NCBI GenBank assembly: GCA_049515655.1
Contig: JBEKTW010000002.1
Span: forward strand, 222,998 to 286,997
From: JBEKTW01 sp049515655
GTDB taxonomy: Bacteria; Bacteroidota; Ignavibacteria; UBA10030; SZUA-254
Reading direction: 5' to 3'
DNA: 64,000 nucleotides
Under the pieces are notes generated by a model. That model made no database searches and was not told the origin of the DNA. It saw only the letters and a list, made by a program, of their open reading frames with translations. Shown here piece after piece: positions 51,490 through 61,800 of the stretch. The position numbers and the translations under genes were made by a program. The stretch's first letter is position 1, and every line of letters begins with the position of its first letter.

Positions 51490-51813
51490 CTAAATTTGTT
51501 CGGTTACTTCAATCTCCATTCTCAAAAGAGCGCTGCTGAGTGTTTTTCCTTGCGCATCGTTCTTCAGTGAAATTGTTCCGCCGCCGCCGAGCGAATTGTG
51601 AAGCAAGAAATTAAGAGCATTGAGGTTGGGAAGCTCGAAGCGCTCAACCTTTCCCAAACAAATTCCTTGAAAGTGATTCTTGACGGCTTCTGCCGTTACA
51701 TACTTCTGGATAAGCGGGTAGTACTCCGGCTTACGAGCAATCAGTCCAACGTTGCCCGTATCTCCTTTGTCACCGGAGCGGGCGTGACAAATGTCCAGGA
51801 GTCGGATTTTCAT
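51490..51813 (-). CDS. AtuA-related small domain protein
   Basis: A 107-residue protein matching the small C-terminal domain found attached to or beside AtuA/DUF1446 proteins: MKIRLLDICHARSGDKGDTGNVGLIARKP is its hallmark, with LHNSLGGGG later. It starts two bases after the AtuA-family gene, so the two probably act as one complex. Role unknown; AtuA of Pseudomonas is needed for acyclic terpene use, which need not apply here. Confidence 0.85.
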   Translation of the reverse strand: MKIRLLDICHARSGDKGDTGNVGLIARKPEYYPLIQKYVTAEAVKNHFQGICLGKVERFELPNLNALNFLLHNSLGGGGTISLKNDAQGKTLSSALLRMEIEVTEQI

Positions 51814-51814
51814 A

Positions 51815-53176
51815 CTACAGCTCTGTCACTATCACTTCCGGTTCAACAACGTTTTTCGGGATTAACGACGGCCAATACGCGATGACCTCGCTCGGCTTTG
51901 GACGTCCACCGGCAAAACCCGTCACCGCCGGCGGGCCGGTCAGGATGAGGGGAGCGACCTCCATCCCGAATCGTTCGACGGCGTGGTGGTCATGACTTCT
52001 CACTCCCACGCGGAGAACGACTTCGTTGATTACATTCGGCATCTCTGCGATCAGACCGTGGCACGAGTTCAACCCGAGGAACTCCGTTCGAATTTCATCA
52101 AATTTCAATCCCAAATCCGAAAGCCGGGTAAGAAGAATTTCATCCGCTTTTTTCGCTTTCTCGAGCGCGTCGGGCCACGCATACGTCAATGTTCCGACAG
52201 CGGTATAGCCGTCGCCGTACGACATCGATACCTTGTAGAAATCCGTTGCCGGCTTCCCCCGGATTCCATGAATTCTGACCCGATCTTTCCCGACCTGTTC
52301 AAGCTTGATGGTCGTAAAATCGGCGATACACTCCGGAGTGACGTAGTTCGTCGGGTCGCCAATCTCGTACATGAGTTGTTCGGAAACAGTCTGAACCGTG
52401 ACCATGCCCCCGGTACTTTCGTGCTTCGTGATGATAACTTCGCCAGCCGGGTAGGCCTCAGCGATTGGGAAACCAATATGTGCGAGGTCCGGAACGGATT
52501 TCCAATCGGCGGAAAAATTTCCACCGGATGCTTGTCCGCCGCACTCAAGAATATGGCCGGCGACGACTCCCGTCGCAAGCTTATCCCAGTCTGTCCACGA
52601 CCAGCCAAATTCGTGGATCATCGGCGCGTACGTGAGTGCCGTATCTGTCGTTCGTCCGGTAACAACGACCTGCGCCCCCTGCTCCAGGGCCCGCACAATC
52701 GGGCGCGCGCCGAAATAGACATTCGCGCTCATGATCCTGTCCCGAATCGCATCCACACCCTCACCGGTTTCCATATTCTTTAGGTCGATTCCTTCTGTCT
52801 TGAGCGAACCGACGCGGCCAAGAATATCGTCTCCGGAGACAACGCCAATCCTCAGTCGCTTGATCCCGAGTTTCCTTGCCACATCAAATATCGCGTCTCT
52901 GCAGGCCGCCGGATTCACTCCGCCGCCGTTTGTAATGACCCTGATGTTCCTCTCCACACACGCAGGCAGAATTTCCTGCATCAACGGAACAAGATCCTTC
53001 GCGTAACCAAGCGATCGGTCCTTCGTTTTCTGTTTCTGCAGAATAGACATCGTCACTTCGGCCAGGTAGTCCATCATCATGTAATCGATGGGACCCTTTC
53101 TCACCTGGTCGACGGGAGCGGTCAGCAGATCGCCCCAGAAACCCTGCCCGCTCGCAATCCGGATTTTATCCTTCAT
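51815..53176 (-). CDS. AtuA/DUF1446-family protein
   Basis: A 453-residue protein of the acyclic-terpene-utilization AtuA family: IRIASGQGFWGDLL, VITNGGGVNPAACRDAI, VVSGDDILGR and VVTGRTTDTAL are typical. The biochemical activity of the family is not settled. The ATG overlaps the aspS stop (ATGA), so it is translated from the aspS transcript; the small AtuA-related gene follows at once. In single-chain relatives the two domains are fused. Confidence 0.85.
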   Translation of the reverse strand: MKDKIRIASGQGFWGDLLTAPVDQVRKGPIDYMMMDYLAEVTMSILQKQKTKDRSLGYAKDLVPLMQEILPACVERNIRVITNGGGVNPAACRDAIFDVARKLGIKRLRIGVVSGDDILGRVGSLKTEGIDLKNMETGEGVDAIRDRIMSANVYFGARPIVRALEQGAQVVVTGRTTDTALTYAPMIHEFGWSWTDWDKLATGVVAGHILECGGQASGGNFSADWKSVPDLAHIGFPIAEAYPAGEVIITKHESTGGMVTVQTVSEQLMYEIGDPTNYVTPECIADFTTIKLEQVGKDRVRIHGIRGKPATDFYKVSMSYGDGYTAVGTLTYAWPDALEKAKKADEILLTRLSDLGLKFDEIRTEFLGLNSCHGLIAEMPNVINEVVLRVGVRSHDHHAVERFGMEVAPLILTGPPAVTGFAGGRPKPSEVIAYWPSLIPKNVVEPEVIVTEL

Positions 53177-54939
53177 ACGATTCTTATATGCAGCTCCTTC
53201 AATTGCTGAGCGTCAACGTCCGAGGGGGAATCATCCATCAATGATGTCGCACTCGTCGTTTTCGGAAAAGCGATCACGTCCCGGATGGATTTTTCACCGG
53301 TCAACAGCATGCAGATCCTGTCGAACCCGAAGGCGATCCCGCCGTGCGGGGGCGCTCCATAGCGAAACGCTTCCAGCATGAATCCAAATTTCTTCCGTGC
53401 TTCTTCTTCGTCGATGCCGAGGAGCCCGAAAACCTTGCTCTGCAGGCTTCGATCGTGAATACGAATACTTCCGCCGGCTATTTCGTTCCCATTGAGCACG
53501 AGGTCGTACGCGCGGGCGCGGGCTTTGAGCGGCTCGGAGTCGAGCAAAGGGAGGTCTTCAATTTTGGGGGACGTGAACGGGTGATGCACCGCAACGTATC
53601 GCTTCTCAGCTTCATCATATTCGAACATCGGGAAATCCGTAACCCACAGGAGACTGTTTCGCCTCTCGTCGACCAGGCTCAAACGTCGTGCCATTTCAAG
53701 TCGCAGCCCACCGAGAATAGTATACGCCTTGTTCCATGTGTCGGATATCAGGAGAATCAAATCGCCGTCCTTCGCCTCCATCTTCGCTCTGATGCCGTTC
53801 ACAATTTCCGGTCCCAGGAACTTCGCCGCCGGACTCTCGGCACCCGCGGCAGCGACGCGCATCCACACCAAGCCGCCGGCACCGAAGTTTTTCGCCAAAT
53901 CTGTCAGGCCATCGAGCTGGCTCCGTGTGTAGGCCGCACAACCGGGAGCGAGAAATCCCGCCACCACGCCTCCCTTGCGTATGTTTCCGCTGAAAACGCG
54001 GAATTCAGAATCACGGACTACGTCGCTGACATCCGTGAACGTCATTCCGAATCTCATGTCCGGCTTGTCCGACCCGTACGTTTCCATTGCCTCTTTGTAT
54101 GTCAGGCGAGGGAAGGGGGCAGAAATCTCCGAACCTTTAATGTCTTTGAACAATCTCACGATGAACCCTTCGACAACTTCCCTGATGATATCTTCGTCGA
54201 CAAACGACATTTCGACATCGATCTGAGTGAATTCCGGCTGCCGGTCGGCCCGTAAATCCTCATCACGGAAACACTTTACAATCTGAAAATACTTGTCCAT
54301 GCCCGCGACCATCAAAATCTGCTTGTACGTCTGCGGCGATTGCGGGAGCGCATAGAACTTCCCGGCATGAACTCGGCTGGGAACGAGATAATCGCGCGCG
54401 CCTTCCGGAGTGCTTTTCATGAGCATGGGGGTTTCGATCTCAACAAATCCCAGCTCGTCAAAGTACTTGCGTGCGCTCAGATACATCTTATGCCGTGTGA
54501 CAAGATTCTTCTGCATGGGCGAACGACGGAGGTCGAGATAGCGGTACTTGAGACGGAGTTCTTCATTCACGTCGAGCTCGTCTTCGATGGCAAACGGCGG
54601 GGTCTCCGCAGTATTCAGAATAGTCAGTTCATCGGCGATGACATCGATGGCACCCGTGGGAAGAGCAGCATTCTCAGAACCGACCGGACGGCGCTCTACT
54701 TTCCCGGTAACCGAAATGACAAACTCCGTTCGTAATGTGCCGGCCAGGGCATGAACGGACTGATTTGTTTGAGGGCTGAACACCGCCTGCGTCTTGCCGT
54801 ACCGGTCACGCAGATAGATGAAGACGACTCCGCCGAGGTCGCGTCGTGAATCCACCCAGCCGGTGAGGGTGACCGTTTTTCCCATATCCTGTACACGCAA
54901 ATCGCCGCAGGTATGCGTTCGTTTTTTGTAGGTTGTCAA
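53173..54939 (-). CDS. aspS: Aspartyl-tRNA synthetase
   Basis: A 588-residue class II synthetase of the bacterial type. The N-terminal OB domain (KTVTLTGWVDSRRDLGGVVFI) binds the anticodon; catalytic motifs are FVEIETPMLMKSTPEGARDYLVPSR (motif 1 region, in part), FRDEDLRADRQPEFTQIDVEMSF (motif 2, in part) and GGIAFGFDRICMLLTG (motif 3). A GAD insert domain is present (300-410). TTG 54939 is the start with GGAGAG nine bases ahead and a promoter at 54987-55015. Heads the run leading to AtuA. Confidence 0.96.
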   Translation of the reverse strand: MTTYKKRTHTCGDLRVQDMGKTVTLTGWVDSRRDLGGVVFIYLRDRYGKTQAVFSPQTNQSVHALAGTLRTEFVISVTGKVERRPVGSENAALPTGAIDVIADELTILNTAETPPFAIEDELDVNEELRLKYRYLDLRRSPMQKNLVTRHKMYLSARKYFDELGFVEIETPMLMKSTPEGARDYLVPSRVHAGKFYALPQSPQTYKQILMVAGMDKYFQIVKCFRDEDLRADRQPEFTQIDVEMSFVDEDIIREVVEGFIVRLFKDIKGSEISAPFPRLTYKEAMETYGSDKPDMRFGMTFTDVSDVVRDSEFRVFSGNIRKGGVVAGFLAPGCAAYTRSQLDGLTDLAKNFGAGGLVWMRVAAAGAESPAAKFLGPEIVNGIRAKMEAKDGDLILLISDTWNKAYTILGGLRLEMARRLSLVDERRNSLLWVTDFPMFEYDEAEKRYVAVHHPFTSPKIEDLPLLDSEPLKARARAYDLVLNGNEIAGGSIRIHDRSLQSKVFGLLGIDEEEARKKFGFMLEAFRYGAPPHGGIAFGFDRICMLLTGEKSIRDVIAFPKTTSATSLMDDSPSDVDAQQLKELHIRIV

Positions 54940-54986
54940 AGTAATATTCTCTCCAGTGGCTTAGAAATCAATTCGGTGAATGGAAA

Positions 54987-55015
54987 AATATAGGGAAAAA
55001 GCGGATGACTAACAA
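54987..55015 (-). promoter_or_regulatory. Predicted promoter of aspS
   Basis: Minus strand: TTGTTA, 17 nt, TATATT, 48 bases before the TTG start. Confidence 0.65.
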
Positions 55016-55029
55016 GAACTTGGCCGGCC

Positions 55030-55422
55030 GCGGGCTCTGAAGATTGCGCGGCAAACCCTCAACTCCTCTGCCTCCCCTTCCCCCAATTCTGGGGGAAGGG
55101 GAGAATGCGTATTGGCCACGATCGATGTGACAGCATCCGGATTGGCTTGCGCAAAGCATATCCAGATGGAATTGGGGACCGAGAATGGAAGCTTGCGAGG
55201 CGGTCGGGAGCACAGCTCCCTCCCAGCGAGGCTCTTCTCACGCTGCTCCCGACCGCGTCCCCGCGGTCGGACACCCGGCCCATAAGCTCGGCTTATTTCA
55301 GCGAGGACGCTGAAATGAGCTTTGAAAAATAGCAATCCTCCCCAACGAGCCATGCCGTAGAGTCCGTTTCGCAAACGGACGGGGTTGCACATTTCCACGT
55401 GAAAGAGAGCAACGTTGGAAGT
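55030..55422. other. Hairpin-rich intergenic region
   Basis: Contains several perfect inverted repeats: CCTTCCCCC/GGGGGAAGG around 55074-55100, GCGGTCGGGAGCA / TGCTCCCGACCGC around 55198-55253, ATTTCAGCG AGGA CGCTGAAAT near 55296, and TCCGTTT CGC AAACGGA near 55362. Open frames across it are repeat-derived and not credible genes. Confidence 0.6.
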
Positions 55423-55518
55423 CCGGTCAGGGGACCGCCTGCCCGCTCGCCGATGTCCCAAGAAAAATTGGGACTTAGGCGAGCCCCCCGAAGGCACGCA
55501 GGCGGGGACTCTACGCGT
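55423..55518. repeat. Dispersed palindromic repeat, copy 2 (inverse)
   Basis: Reverse complement of the repeat at 26751-26871, from CCGGTCAGGGGAC to GGACTCTACGC, nearly identical outside one gap of about 35 bases. Core GTCCCAAGAAAAATTGGGAC is shared. Confidence 0.85.
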
Positions 55519-55600
55519 CGTTTGGAGACAGGTCGGGAGTACACGTGTCCGCCTTTTTTCTGGCGGAACTCCCTCCCAGCAGGTGAAGGATGGACGGAGC

Positions 55601-55637
55601 AAAAAAAAAGCAGGCGAAGATTTCAACCTTCGCCTGC
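55601..55637 (-). terminator. Intrinsic terminator on the minus strand
   Basis: GCAGGCGAAG (minus-strand arms at 55628-55637 and 55610-55619) with an 8-nt loop, then nine T. It would stop transcripts of the giant gene, about 225 bases past its stop codon. Confidence 0.85.
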
Positions 55638-55722
55638 TTCTGCAACCTCACCAGCCCGCTTCATGCGGCGCCGGTTTGCTCCTGTTGTGTTACCTCACTT
55701 CAAGAGCATCCCTGCAGAAAAT

Positions 55723-55875
55723 ACGCGGGACTTCTGATCAAGTGATTTCTCCATATTCTTATCAGTCCCGCGAAAAGCACGCGGGATTTCTGATAAAATG
55801 ACTTCGTCATATTGCCATCAATCCCGCGAAAGAACGCGGGACTTCTGATAAAATGACTTCGTCATTTTATCATCA
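55723..55875. repeat. Three tandem 55-bp hairpin units at the 3' end of the giant gene
   Basis: Units begin at 55723, 55779 and 55834 (ACGCGGGA(C/T)TTCTGAT). The first two close with TCCCGCG, giving long hairpins. The third contains TGATAAAATGAC TTC GTCATTTTATCA, a perfect 12-bp stem that includes the stop codon of the giant gene. Confidence 0.85.
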
Positions 55876-58800
55876 GCATTTTCTTGACCGTCACGAAGGT
55901 CGACGCCTTCATCCCGTCGTCGTTCACTCCTTCGGCGATCATCCGGTAGAAGTATACACCGGAAGCAAGTCTCCCGCCGTCGAATTGGACTTCCTGGGTG
56001 CCGTCGTCCATTTCCTGGCGGTCGACGAGCAGGCTCACTTCCTGGCCAAGGATATCGTAGATCTTCACCGTGACAACGGCCGGCTCGGGAAGGTCGAAGC
56101 GAATAGTCGTCGTCGGGTTGAACGGGTTCGGGAAGTTCTGGTACAGATGATACGCCACGGGCGATTCATTCGCGTAGGCATCGTTTCCCAGAACAGGCAC
56201 GATCCGTGCGGGGACGAGACGCGGGTCACGATGGAGATAGCTTACTTCACCGAGTCGTTTCGCTCCAGTCAACCGGAGCGTATCGCCGAACTTGACCGTG
56301 TCGATGGGACCTTCGAACGCGCTATTGACTTTCGCGATGACCGAGTCGAGTGCAACAAACGCGTCCGCGTTTGCAAAGTGACGCACCTTCACCGTCGTCG
56401 GCTTTCCTGCCCTCAGGTATGTCGAGTCAACGAGATAGCCCGACATAAGAGAATCACCGTTCGCGGCGATTTCACCTAACGTCATACCGTCGAGCGGAGT
56501 GCTTGTACCGTCGTCATACACGAGCTCACCGAATCCCACCGGTGTGATATTGAGAGCGCTGGCAACGATATTCAGTTTCAATGCAATCATGTCGGCGAGG
56601 AGAGTGTTGTTCTGTTTGCTCGGTGGAAGCGCGCCCTGCTCTCTTGTGATCGGACGGTTGAATTGGGAACTACATCCCGACGTATAGAAATCGAATGGCC
56701 GGGGTGTGCAGGAGTGCACGCCGCTTCTGTCCTTGAGTGATTTCAGCACATCGGTATACTTCTTCATCCGGACCCATCCGAAGTATTTCGCGCTATCCGA
56801 CCGAGCCCGACCCACCAACACGCCATTTGTAGGAGTGAAACCGCCGTAGGCATAGGCTTCATAGAGCACGTTGATGTTGTTCGGCATCGGAAGCTGGAGC
56901 GCATTCACCGAAAATTGTGCGTTCCTCTTGTCCCTGCTCGACCTTGCCGCTCCTCTCCTCCAGTAGTATCGCGCAATTGCCTGGAGTTTATTCCGAACAC
57001 CCCAGCCGTACACCTTCACAGTATCCCCGTATCTTACCGAATCTGCGAATGTAACGAACCATTTCTGCATCGCGCGGTCGCTCGCCGCAGCGCTTGCGGG
57101 AGCAGGTACGATGACAAATGGATGTCCGACGTCGATCCCGATACTGAACTCGATGTACAATCCATTCGCCGATATTGTGTCATTCACCATCTGGGCATTG
57201 AAGTACACTCTATCGGGTCTTCGCTGAACATACTTGTCAGCTTTACCAAGATTATCCGTTTGATTCGTCAGATTGACCGCAGAGATGGAACGGTATCTTA
57301 CCGAATCGGAAATGGTATGCACGACTGCATTCGAGGTGCAGGGCGTATAGTTGTTCGTACCGCTATATTCAGCCGTGATCGTGTGCGAGCCCGGCGAGAG
57401 AGCCGTCGTCAACATCGTTGCGATTCCAATACTGTCGATGGCCACGGGATTTCCAAGGTTGGAAGCGTCGTCTTTGAATTGCACCGTTCCTCCGTCGGGA
57501 ACCGCAAGACTGCGAACTGTGTCCACAAATGTGACGGTATCACCCATGAGAGATGAACTCGAAGACTGCCCCAATACACTCGAAGTCGGCCTCGGATTCA
57601 TCAGTTGGATAAGGGTATCCGAAACGCTCCCGGTAAAGTTGGATGTCCCGCTGTAGAGGGCTCTTATGGAATGCTGCCCTCTGAGCAACCCTGGCGCCGT
57701 GAATGTGGCGACACCGGTTGAGTCAATCGGTACGGCCACACCAAGACTGGTATTACCGTCCTTGAAAACGACCGATCCACCGACCGGCGACCCCGTTACG
57801 CTGTCTCTGAAGGTCACCGATTGTCCGAATATCGAAGGATTACGTGATGATGTCAGGATACTTGACGTCGGTTTCTTGCGAACCACCTGTAGCACGACGT
57901 TCGAGGTATTCGGCAACAGGCTAGATGTTCCACTGTAGACGGCTGCAATACTATGTGAACCGGCATTCAGCAGAGATAAAGTCAAAACGGCAACGCCATT
58001 GGCATTGATCGAATCGGGCAATCCCAGATTGTTATTTCCATCTTTGAACTGCACGGTGCCGCTGTCGGGTGAACCGGTCACACTATCGGCGAGCATCACG
58101 GCCTGGCCGTAGAAGGAAGGGTTGAGTGCAGATGAGAGTATTCCGGTCGTCGCAACCCTGTTGACAACTTGCCACACCACGTTTGACCTGCTGGTATCAA
58201 AGTTATTTGTCCCGCCGTAGTACGTCTGCACTGAGTGTGTGCCTGCCGTCATATGCGAAATTGTCTTGATCGCCACGCCGTTTCCGTTGATCGCAACGGA
58301 ATCGCCGGATGCAGTGCTGTCAATCTTGAACAAGACTTTTCCCCCGTCGGGGATTGAACCGACGACGCTATCCCTGAAAGTTACCGGCTGTTCGTAGAAA
58401 GTCGTCGCCGCCGAGGAGGTCAAGAGACTCGTCGTCGGTTTCTTGTTCACCGTTTGCAGCAGCGTCGCGCTGTCCGACCTGAAGTTTCCGTCTCCGCCGT
58501 ACACGGCTTTGACCGTGTGACTACCACCCGTTAAACTCGCAGTGCCGACTTGAGCACTGTCACCCGTAAGTGCTATTGTTCCGAGTGAGTTCGCTCCGTC
58601 ATAGAACGTCACGCTGCCCGTCGGCGTGTGGCTGGAATTTGTCACATGTACCTTGAAGGTGTCATTTTGTTCGAATGTCGACGGGTTTGCGCTCGACGAT
58701 AACGCGAGCGCCGGTGTTGCTTTATTCACTGTCTGGGCCAATGTCGTGCTGTCCGGCACGTAGTTAGCGTCGCCTCCATATACCACCTTAATCGTATGGC

Positions 58801-61800
58801 CGCCTGCATTCAAGATGGCCGTTGCCACGGATGCACTATCCCCTGTCAGCGATGCCGTCCCTAATGAAGTCGCTCCGTCATAGAAGGTCACGCTGCCCGT
58901 CGGCGTGTGGCTGGAATTCGTCACATGTACCTTGAAGGTGTCATTCTGTTCGAATGTTGAAGGGTTTGCGCTCGACGTCAGGACCAATGCCGGTGTCGCT
59001 TTATTCACTGTCTGTGCCAATGTCGTGCTGTCCGGCACGTAGTTAGCGTCGCCTCCATATACTACCTTAATCGTATGGCTGCCGGCTATCAGATTCGCCG
59101 TGCTGACCTGGGCACTGTCACCCGTGAGAGCAACCGTTCCGAGTGAGCTCCCGCCGTCGTAGAATGTCACACTGCCCGTCGGAGTGTGACTTGCATTATC
59201 GACATGGGCCGTAAACGCTACACTTTGTTCAAACGTCGATGGGTTCAAGCTTGATTTAAGCGCCACCGTCGGTGATGCCTGGTTGACCGTCTGCGCAATA
59301 GTCGTGCTGTCGCTCTTGAAGTTACTATCACCGCCGTATACCATCTTAATGGTGTGACTACCGGCTATCAGATTCGCCGTACTGACCTGGGCACTGTCAC
59401 TCGTCAGTGCAACCGTTCCGAGCGAGCTTCCCCCGTCGTAGAAGGTCACACTGCCCGTCGGAGTGTGACTTGCATTATCGACATGAGCCGTAAACGTTAC
59501 ACTTTGTTCAAACGTCGATGGGTTCAAGCTTGATTTAAGTGCTACCGTCGGCGATGCCTGGTTGACCGTCTGCGCAATAGTCATGCTATCACTCTTGAAG
59601 TTGCTATCACCGCCGTAGACCGCCTTGATCGTGTGTGATCCTCCGGTCAAGTTTGATGTGCTCATCTGGGCACTGTCACTCGTAAGTGCAACCGTTCCGA
59701 GCGAGCTCCCTCCGTCGTAGAAGGTCACACTCCCTGTCGGCGTATGGCTCGCGTTATCAACATGGGCCGTAAACGTCACACTTTGTTCAAACGTGGATGG
59801 GTTCAGGTTTGATTTAAGTGCTACCGTCGATGATGCCTGGTTGACCGTCTGCATGATAGTCGTGCTATCACTCTTGAAGTTACTGTCACCGCCGTAGACC
59901 GCCTTGATCGTATGTGATCCTCCGGTCAAGTTTGATGTGCTGACCTGGGCACTGTCACTCGTGAGTACAACCGTTCCGAGCGAGCTTCCTCCGTTGTAGA
60001 ATGTCACACTCCCTGTCGGTGTATGGCTCGCATTATCGACATGAGCCGTAAACGTTACACTTAGTTCAAACGTGGATGGGTTCAAGCTTGATTTAAGCGC
60101 GACAGCCGGTCCGGCTTGGTTAACTGTCTGGGTGACACTCGTACTATCGCTCTTGAAGTTACTATCACCGCCGTAGACCACCTTGATCGTATTTGATCCT
60201 CCGGCTAAGTTTGATGTGCTGACCTGGGCACTGTCACCCGTAAGCGCGACCGTTCCGAGCGAGCTTCCTCCGTCGTAGAATGTCACATTTCCTGTCGGTG
60301 TATGGCTCGCGTTATCAACATGGGCCGTAAACGTTACATTTTGTTCAAACGTCGATGGGTTCAAGCTTGATCTAAGCGCAACAGTCGGTCCGGCCTGGTT
60401 TACAATTTGCGCCAGTGTGCTACTATCGCTCTTGAAGTTGCTGTCGCCACCGTACACTGCTTTGACTGTGTGCGATCCGGCCGTCAGGGTCGACACACTT
60501 ACCCGTGCGCTGTCGCCTGTCAACGAGACACTGCCCAATGATGTCGCGCCATCGTAGAATGTCACATTCCCGGTCGGTGAGACACCACTTCCGGAAGCCG
60601 GACTGACTACCGCTTTGAGCATTACGGATTGTTCATAGACCGATGGATTGAGAGTTGAAGACACGGCAACCGTGGTACTCGCCTTGTTCACAGTGAAGGT
60701 CTGGCTATTCGACGCACCGCCACCGCCTGCATTGAAAACGGTGATGGGGAAGGATACTGCTGAAGTAAGATCACTCGCGAGAATTGTTGCCGACAAGTCG
60801 GTGTCATTGACAAAAGTCGTTGTTCTGTTGCCGCCGTTGAGCAGAACGGTTGATTGTCCTCTGACAAAATTCGTTCCGTTGACCGTCAACGCAAACTGTG
60901 CATCGCCCACAGTCTTGCTCGCCGGATTGATGCTTGTCGTCGTGGGCACCGGCGTATTCCCCAAAACATTACTTCCATCCGCTCCGGTCCATTTCGAGAA
61001 ACCATTCACTCCGGTTTGTGAAATTGTGTGCCCGGTGGTATCGACTGTCCCTGCTTCGTCAGTCCACGTCGACCCGTTATCGGTCGATTTGAAAAGTTGC
61101 AGCGTGGTCGGGTCTTCTCCGGCCAGATCGGTGTTATCGTAGTGGTAGACAAAATTCGCGTTCAAGCCCGTGTTTGTCGAAGGCGTGATATCAAAGGACC
61201 GCTTGATGGATTTCGTCCCACCCGCTCCCGATAATTGCGTTCCGGTCTGGCGGGTGACCGTTGTGCTGCCGGGAGCGGCCCCCGCGGCGTTGATCTCAAC
61301 GCCGAGCCCGCCAAAGCTGTTGTTGACCGATTGCAGTACCGTTCTCGTCGTCCTGACATTCCCCACCACGACTTTCCCCGAACTCTCGGAGAGCGTTCCG
61401 GCAGACCCCAGAAAAACCGTGTCCGCGCCCGTCGTCAGGCTTCCATTAGCAACCGTCAGTGTGCCGTTCACATTCTCGTTTGCCAGGAGGCTCACGCCCG
61501 CCGCATTGTTGACGGTCAGGTTGTTAAAGGTCGAGCCGCTCATTGTCTGGGGAGAGGAACCATTCAGCGTGACCGTGCCGCTGCCTGGAGAAAATGCCGC
61601 GCTGTTCGTCCAGTTTCCACCGACAGTGATATTCTTGCCGTTCGCATCAAGAACACCGCCGGAGTTCGTGAGAATTCCTGCAACCGACAAATCGCTTGTC
61701 ACGACATGCAGACTATCCGTTCCGGAGTGCGTCAAGTTATTGAAACTCGAGCTTCCACCATTCACCAAATGGGTGCCACTGCTGCCGTTAAAATTTATCG

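Noticed and set aside
55009..55626. Minus-strand 205-codon open frame between aspS and the giant gene
   Set aside because: Made of dispersed repeat and hairpin sequence, with the intrinsic terminator at its start; not a plausible protein.
57301..60680. Regular 280-bp repeats that could be mistaken for a CRISPR-like array
   Set aside because: Repeats are in-frame protein domains with no spacers and no cas genes nearby.
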